A stretch of 64,000 nucleotides of DNA from Muribaculaceae bacterium (lineage in GTDB: Bacteria > Bacteroidota > Bacteroidia > Bacteroidales > Muribaculaceae): NCBI GenBank assembly GCA_022510425.1, contig JAFLTO010000006.1, positions 62,001 through 126,000 of the forward strand, in the 5' to 3' direction. Shown here in pieces: positions 60,401 to 64,000 of the stretch. The translations under genes were made by a program, and so were the position numbers. How positions within the stretch are numbered: the stretch's first letter is position 1; each line of letters opens with the position of its first letter. The notes below the pieces were generated by a model that saw nothing but the letters and a program-made list of their open reading frames with translations, searched no databases and was not told where the DNA came from.

Positions 60401-61528
60401 ATGAAACTTTTTGATGTTTATTCTCTTTTTGATATAGAACCGGTCAGAGGTAATGGCTCTTATGTTTACACTGCTGATGAAACTGAGTATCTTGATCTTT
60501 ATGGTGGACATGCAGTGATTTCTATAGGTCATTCTCATCCTCATTATGTGAAAGCTATCAGCGATCAGGTAGGAAAACTTGCCTTCTATTCAAATTCTGT
60601 TAAGAATTCTCTTCAAGATAAACTCGCTGACAGATTAGGTAAGTTATCCGGATATGATGATTATGATCTTTTTCTTTGTAATTCAGGAGCCGAAGCTAAT
60701 GAAAATGCTATGAAATTAGCTTCATTTGTCACTGGAAGAAAAAAAATTCTCGCTTTCATTAAAGCTTTCCATGGAAGGACATCAGGTGCAGTTGCAGCTA
60801 CTGACAATCCCAAAATTCAAGCTCCTTTTAATCGTAGCGACAATATTACTTTTGTTCCTCTTAATGATATTTCTGAAGTGAGAAAAGAATTGGAGACAAA
60901 AGAATATGCTGCGGTTATCATTGAAGGAATTCAAGGGGTTTCCGGCATACATCTACCTTCCGATGAATTCCTTAGAGATCTTGAGAAAGAATGTAAGGAT
61001 TCCGGAACGCTTCTGATTTTAGACGAGATTCAAAGCGGATACGGCAGAACCGGGAAATTTTTTGCTCATCAATATTCCGGCATAAAACCTGATATTATCA
61101 CGGCTGCTAAAGGTATTGCGAATGGTTTCCCCTTTGCTGCAGTTTTGATATCTCCAAACTTAGAAGCAAAAAAAGGAATGTTGGGCACAACTTTCGGCGG
61201 TAATCATCTGGGATGTGCCGCCGCTTTGGCAGTAATAGATGTTATAGAGAATGAAAATCTAATCGAAAATGCTAAAGAAACAGGTGAATACCTCATCGAA
61301 GAACTAAAGAAAATTCCACAAGTGGAAGATATAAGAGGCAGGGGTCTTATGATAGGTTTTGAAATCAAAGGATGGAACGGTGCTGAATTGAGAAAAAAAC
61401 TACTTTTTGATCATCATATTTTCACCGGAGGCGCCGGAGAAAGAACTATAAGATTGCTCCCGGCTCTTACCCTTTCCAAATCGCAAGCCCAACATTTCAT
61501 TGATTCATTAAAGAAAGTTATAGCATGA
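60401..61528 (+). CDS. argD: Acetylornithine/N-acylornithine aminotransferase
   Basis: A 375-residue class III aminotransferase: LDLYGGHAVISIGHSHP, NSGAEANENAMKLA, AFHGRTSGA, LDEIQSGYGRTG and the PLP lysine in ITAAKGIANGFPF, then GTTFGGNHLGCAAALA. It converts acyl-glutamate semialdehyde to acyl-ornithine. It overlaps argF' by 4 nt. Confidence 0.93.
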   Translation: MKLFDVYSLFDIEPVRGNGSYVYTADETEYLDLYGGHAVISIGHSHPHYVKAISDQVGKLAFYSNSVKNSLQDKLADRLGKLSGYDDYDLFLCNSGAEANENAMKLASFVTGRKKILAFIKAFHGRTSGAVAATDNPKIQAPFNRSDNITFVPLNDISEVRKELETKEYAAVIIEGIQGVSGIHLPSDEFLRDLEKECKDSGTLLILDEIQSGYGRTGKFFAHQYSGIKPDIITAAKGIANGFPFAAVLISPNLEAKKGMLGTTFGGNHLGCAAALAVIDVIENENLIENAKETGEYLIEELKKIPQVEDIRGRGLMIGFEIKGWNGAELRKKLLFDHHIFTGGAGERTIRLLPALTLSKSQAQHFIDSLKKVIA

Positions 61529-62478
61529 AAAAATTCACTTGTGTTCAAGATATTGGTCCCCTTGACAAGGCTCTTGAGGATGCTCGATTAATAAAGAAAG
61601 ACCGTTTTGCTTTCACTGATCTGGGTAAAAACAAAACCCTCTTGATGATTTTCTTTAATTCATCTCTAAGAACCCGTCTATCCACCCAAAAAGCTGCCAT
61701 GAATTTAGGTATGAATGTAATGGTTTTGGATGTGAACCAAGGGGCATGGAAATTGGAAACTGAAAGAGGTGTGGTAATGGATGGTGACAAAGCGGAACAT
61801 CTACTGGAAGCTATTCCTGTCATGGGCTCGTATTGTGATATAATAGGTGTGAGATCATTTGCTTCCCTTACTGATAAAAAGGCCGATTATGAAGAGAAAG
61901 TACTGAATCAATTCATAAAATTTTCAGGAAAACCGGTTTTCAGTATGGAGGCAGCCACAAGGCATCCACTTCAAAGTTTTGCCGATCTTATCACGATTGA
62001 AGAATTCAAGACTAAGGAACGACCAAAAGTAGTTCTCACCTGGGCTCCTCACCCACGTCCGCTCCCTCAGGCTGTGGCCAACTCTTTTGCTGAATGGATG
62101 AATGCAACTGACTATGATTTTGTTATTACTCATCCCGAGGGTTATGAACTCGACCCTAAGTTCGTGGGGAAGGCAAAAGTAGAATATGATAGGGATAAGG
62201 CGTTCAAAAATGCCGATTTTATATATGCAAAAAACTGGTCGGCTTATTCAGATCCAAATTATGGTAAAGTTTTAAGCACCGACAGACATTGGACAGTCGA
62301 TACAAAATCTATGGATCTGACCGATGGTGCATTCTTCATGCATTGCCTGCCGGTGAGGAGAAACATGATTGTTACCGATGATGTTCTTGAAAGTGAAAAA
62401 AGTATCGTAATTCCTGAAGCTGCCAATAGAGAAATTTCTGCGCAGACAGTTCTTTTCCGATTCCTTAAAACCCTCTAA
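61525..62478 (+). CDS. argF': N-acylornithine carbamoyltransferase (AOTCase/SOTCase family)
   Basis: A 317-residue transcarbamylase. The carbamoyl phosphate loop is SSLRTR (46-51), not STRT as in ordinary ArgF, and MEAATRHPLQSFADL and FMHCLPVRRNM follow. This matches N-succinyl-ornithine transcarbamylase of Bacteroides. From memory of the published work, position 90 sets acyl choice: Pro90 in the B. fragilis enzyme, Glu92 in the acetyl-specific Xanthomonas enzyme. Here VMDGDKAEHL has Ala90. Loss of the Glu favours the succinyl form, but the residue is neither of the two described ones. Confidence 0.88.
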   Translation: MKKFTCVQDIGPLDKALEDARLIKKDRFAFTDLGKNKTLLMIFFNSSLRTRLSTQKAAMNLGMNVMVLDVNQGAWKLETERGVVMDGDKAEHLLEAIPVMGSYCDIIGVRSFASLTDKKADYEEKVLNQFIKFSGKPVFSMEAATRHPLQSFADLITIEEFKTKERPKVVLTWAPHPRPLPQAVANSFAEWMNATDYDFVITHPEGYELDPKFVGKAKVEYDRDKAFKNADFIYAKNWSAYSDPNYGKVLSTDRHWTVDTKSMDLTDGAFFMHCLPVRRNMIVTDDVLESEKSIVIPEAANREISAQTVLFRFLKTL

Positions 62479-62502
62479 ACTGATTGTAATATCCTATAAA
62501 AA

Positions 62503-62527
62503 CACAGCCCCCTTAATGGGGGCTGTG
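62503..62527. terminator. Shared hairpin between argF' and trxA
   Basis: CACAGCCCCC (62503-62512), loop TTAAT, GGGGGCTGTG (62518-62527), a perfect 10-bp stem. On the minus strand TTTTTA follows directly, so it terminates trxA; on the plus strand a T-run comes 12 nt later, so it can also end the arginine operon. Confidence 0.9.
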
Positions 62528-62549
62528 GCATTAGTAAAGTTTTTTATTC

Positions 62550-62846
62550 TTAAGCGTATTCATTGATAACCTGTTCCAATGTGGCGGCTTGTTGCACACC
62601 GCTTTGACGCCATTCAACCTTACCATTTTTGAATAACATTAAGGTCGGCACTGACCTTACCTGATATAATTGAGCAAGTTCTTGATTCTTGTCTATGTCG
62701 ACCTTAAGAATCCTTGCCTTGTCTCCGATAAGTCCGTGAAGTTCATCTAATATCGGGTGCATCATTTGGCATGGGCCACACCATGTTGCAAAGAAATCAA
62801 CTAATACAGGTTTCTCTGATTTGATTATGTCTTCAAACTTTTCCAT
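62550..62846 (-). CDS. trxA: Thioredoxin
   Basis: A 98-residue thioredoxin with the WCGPC site at residues 22-26, the Asp of the core (VDFFATW) and the cis-Pro turn VRSVPTLMLF. No signal peptide, so cytoplasmic. Monocistronic, ending at the shared hairpin. Confidence 0.97.
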   Translation of the reverse strand: MEKFEDIIKSEKPVLVDFFATWCGPCQMMHPILDELHGLIGDKARILKVDIDKNQELAQLYQVRSVPTLMLFKNGKVEWRQSGVQQAATLEQVINEYA

Positions 62847-62937
62847 AATTTTTGTTTTTTAAGTTCTTCTTTATATAAAAAACAAAGAAAAACTTCATAG
62901 GTTCACGATTTTTGGCCCTATTAAAGAATTAATTTTT

Positions 62938-62945
62938 TATCTTTG
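62938..62945 (+). promoter_or_regulatory. -7 box of the glutamine synthetase gene
   Basis: TATCTTTG fits TAnnTTTG; the nearest TTTG (62911-62914) is 23 nt upstream, longer than usual. The leader is about 75 nt. Confidence 0.5.
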
Positions 62946-62968
62946 CTTACGCTACTTTTTATTAATTC

Positions 62969-62991
62969 AATGCTACAAAAGTCTTAGCATT
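62969..62991 (+). promoter_or_regulatory. Leader hairpin of the glutamine synthetase gene
   Basis: AATGCTA (62969-62975) and TAGCATT (62985-62991) form a perfect 7-bp stem with a 9-nt loop in the 5' leader. Role unknown. Confidence 0.35.
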
Positions 62992-63025
62992 AAAAATTAT
63001 ACTACCTTATTTAACCTTAAAAATC

Positions 63026-64000
63026 ATGAACTTTAATTTAAGCCTCAATCCCAATAAGATTGTGGAATTTCTCCAAAAACCAACTAATGAATTTACAAAG
63101 GCTGATTTGTTCAATTACGTAAAGGCCAACGGAATCAAAATGGTCAAATTTATGTATCCGGCGGATGATCACCGACTTAAAAGCCTTAATTTTGTAATCA
63201 ATTCAGAAAATTATCTCGATTCTATTCTCACCTATGGAGAACGTGTAGACGGAAGCAGTCTTTTCCCTTTTATTGAAGCCGGGAACAGTGACTTATATGT
63301 TATTCCGCGTTTCTCTACTGCGTTTCTTGATCCTTTTGCTGAAATCCCCACTCTCACGCTTTTGGCTTCTTTCTTTAATAAAGAGGGTGAGCCTTTGAAA
63401 GAATCACCTGAATATGCATTGCGCAAAGCATGTGAAGAATTCCAAAAAACCACTGGAATGGAATTTCATGCAATGGGAGAATTGGAATATTATGTGATTT
63501 CGGAAGACTCCGGGCTTTTCCATGCATCCGATCAAAAAGGTTATCATGAATCTGCGCCCTTTGCAAAATTCAATGATTTCCGTATCGAATGTATGAATCT
63601 TATAGCTCAATGCGGAGGTCAAATAAAATACGGGCATAATGAAGTAGGGAATTTCACATTGGATGGCAAGATCTACGAACAAAATGAAATAGAGTTTCTA
63701 CCCGTTCCTGCAATTGAAGCAGCCGACCATTTAATGATTGCTAAATGGATTATCAGAACTCTTGGATCCAGAAAAGGTTATGATGTCACGTTTGCACCAA
63801 AGATTACAGCAGGCAAAGCCGGAAGCGGACTTCACATACATTTCAAAGTGCAAAAAGGTGAAATAAATATGATGACTGAAAACGGTGTGTTAAGCAATGT
63901 GGCCAAGAAGGCTATTGCCGGTATTCTTGAATATGCGGATGCCATTACAGCTATGGGTAACAAAGTTCCTACAAGTTATTTCAGACTTGTGCCACATCAG
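63026..64000 (+). CDS. Glutamine synthetase (partial, runs off the window)
   Basis: The frame opens at 63026 (MNFNLSLNPNKIVEF) and is open to the last base, giving 325 codons without a stop. After an N-terminal beta-grasp domain (about 20-105) come AMGELEYYVI (151-158, metal-binding glutamates), GHNEVGNF and AGKAGSGLHIHFK (the GxHxH block), which define a glutamine synthetase catalytic domain. It makes glutamine from glutamate, ammonia and ATP. Its place beside the arginine genes fits nitrogen assimilation, since carbamoyl phosphate needs glutamine. Class cannot be settled without the C-terminus. Confidence 0.92.
   Translation, partial: MNFNLSLNPNKIVEFLQKPTNEFTKADLFNYVKANGIKMVKFMYPADDHRLKSLNFVINSENYLDSILTYGERVDGSSLFPFIEAGNSDLYVIPRFSTAFLDPFAEIPTLTLLASFFNKEGEPLKESPEYALRKACEEFQKTTGMEFHAMGELEYYVISEDSGLFHASDQKGYHESAPFAKFNDFRIECMNLIAQCGGQIKYGHNEVGNFTLDGKIYEQNEIEFLPVPAIEAADHLMIAKWIIRTLGSRKGYDVTFAPKITAGKAGSGLHIHFKVQKGEINMMTENGVLSNVAKKAIAGILEYADAITAMGNKVPTSYFRLVPHQ

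Overview
The window looks like chromosomal core DNA of an anaerobic gut-type member of the Bacteroidales. A Muribaculaceae-like genome is plausible, but family and genus cannot be fixed from this sequence alone. The main clues are AT-rich intergenic DNA, many Bacteroidetes-type promoters (TTTG, about 19-20 nt, TAnnTTTG), little Shine-Dalgarno sequence, a GldE homologue, families typical of this phylum (DUF4421, DUF4831, DUF3078, DUF4890, DUF2007), the neighbourhood rpsU-xerC-hpf, and an N-acyl-ornithine transcarbamylase arginine route. No transposase, prophage, CRISPR array or rRNA was found.

Layout: 1-4.4 kb holds a cut-off gene, a hotdog thioesterase, dprA, a nucleoside phosphorylase, tRNA-Ser(CGA), an acyl-ACP thioesterase and a Fur-family regulator. 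From 12.5 down to 4.4 kb runs a same-direction minus-strand cluster: thioredoxin-fold lipoprotein, porin, SUI1/YciH, RecB/AddA-like helicase, GldE, phosphopantetheinyl transferase and a tiny Cys/Pro-rich exported protein, ending in a hairpin terminator. From 12.6 to 25.9 kb, mostly plus strand, are pnp, tnaA, nnr-DUF4831-xseA, rpsU, xerC, hpf-mltG, DUF2007, DUF4421, a SPOR lipoprotein and tRNA-Ser(TGA). The interval 25.95-27.5 kb is an accessory pocket: a non-coding stretch with possible RNA structure, a RelE/Phd-type toxin-antitoxin pair, and a tRNA array (Asn, Asn, Lys) containing a tandem duplication.

From 27.6 to 30.6 kb lies a compact amino-deoxysugar cassette (hexapeptide protein, FdtA/QdtA-type isomerase, FemAB/GNAT-like transferase, DegT aminotransferase). 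It is followed by aminopeptidase P, a Lys-rich exported protein, a VTC-type polyphosphate polymerase, a GH140-like glycosidase with a CBM9-like partner, YqeY, and a carboxyltransferase with two biotin domains. From 39.4 to 45.3 kb are a DUF3108 protein, rsmG-MBL-luxS, rpmH (L34), an epimerase and two lipoproteins. From 45.6 to 52.3 kb are parE-coaD-S41 protease-DUF3078 and two unknown exported proteins.

The right end is an arginine region in two blocks: HU, membrane-anchored HU-LysM, argB, argE-like, argH, yccF; then GNAT, argG, argC, argD, argF'. Together these could carry glutamate to arginine through N-acylated intermediates. Thioredoxin and a glutamine synthetase that runs off the window close the region. 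The most unusual item is the HU-acidic linker-transmembrane-LysM protein at 52675-53853, whose predicted topology would link DNA to the cell wall.
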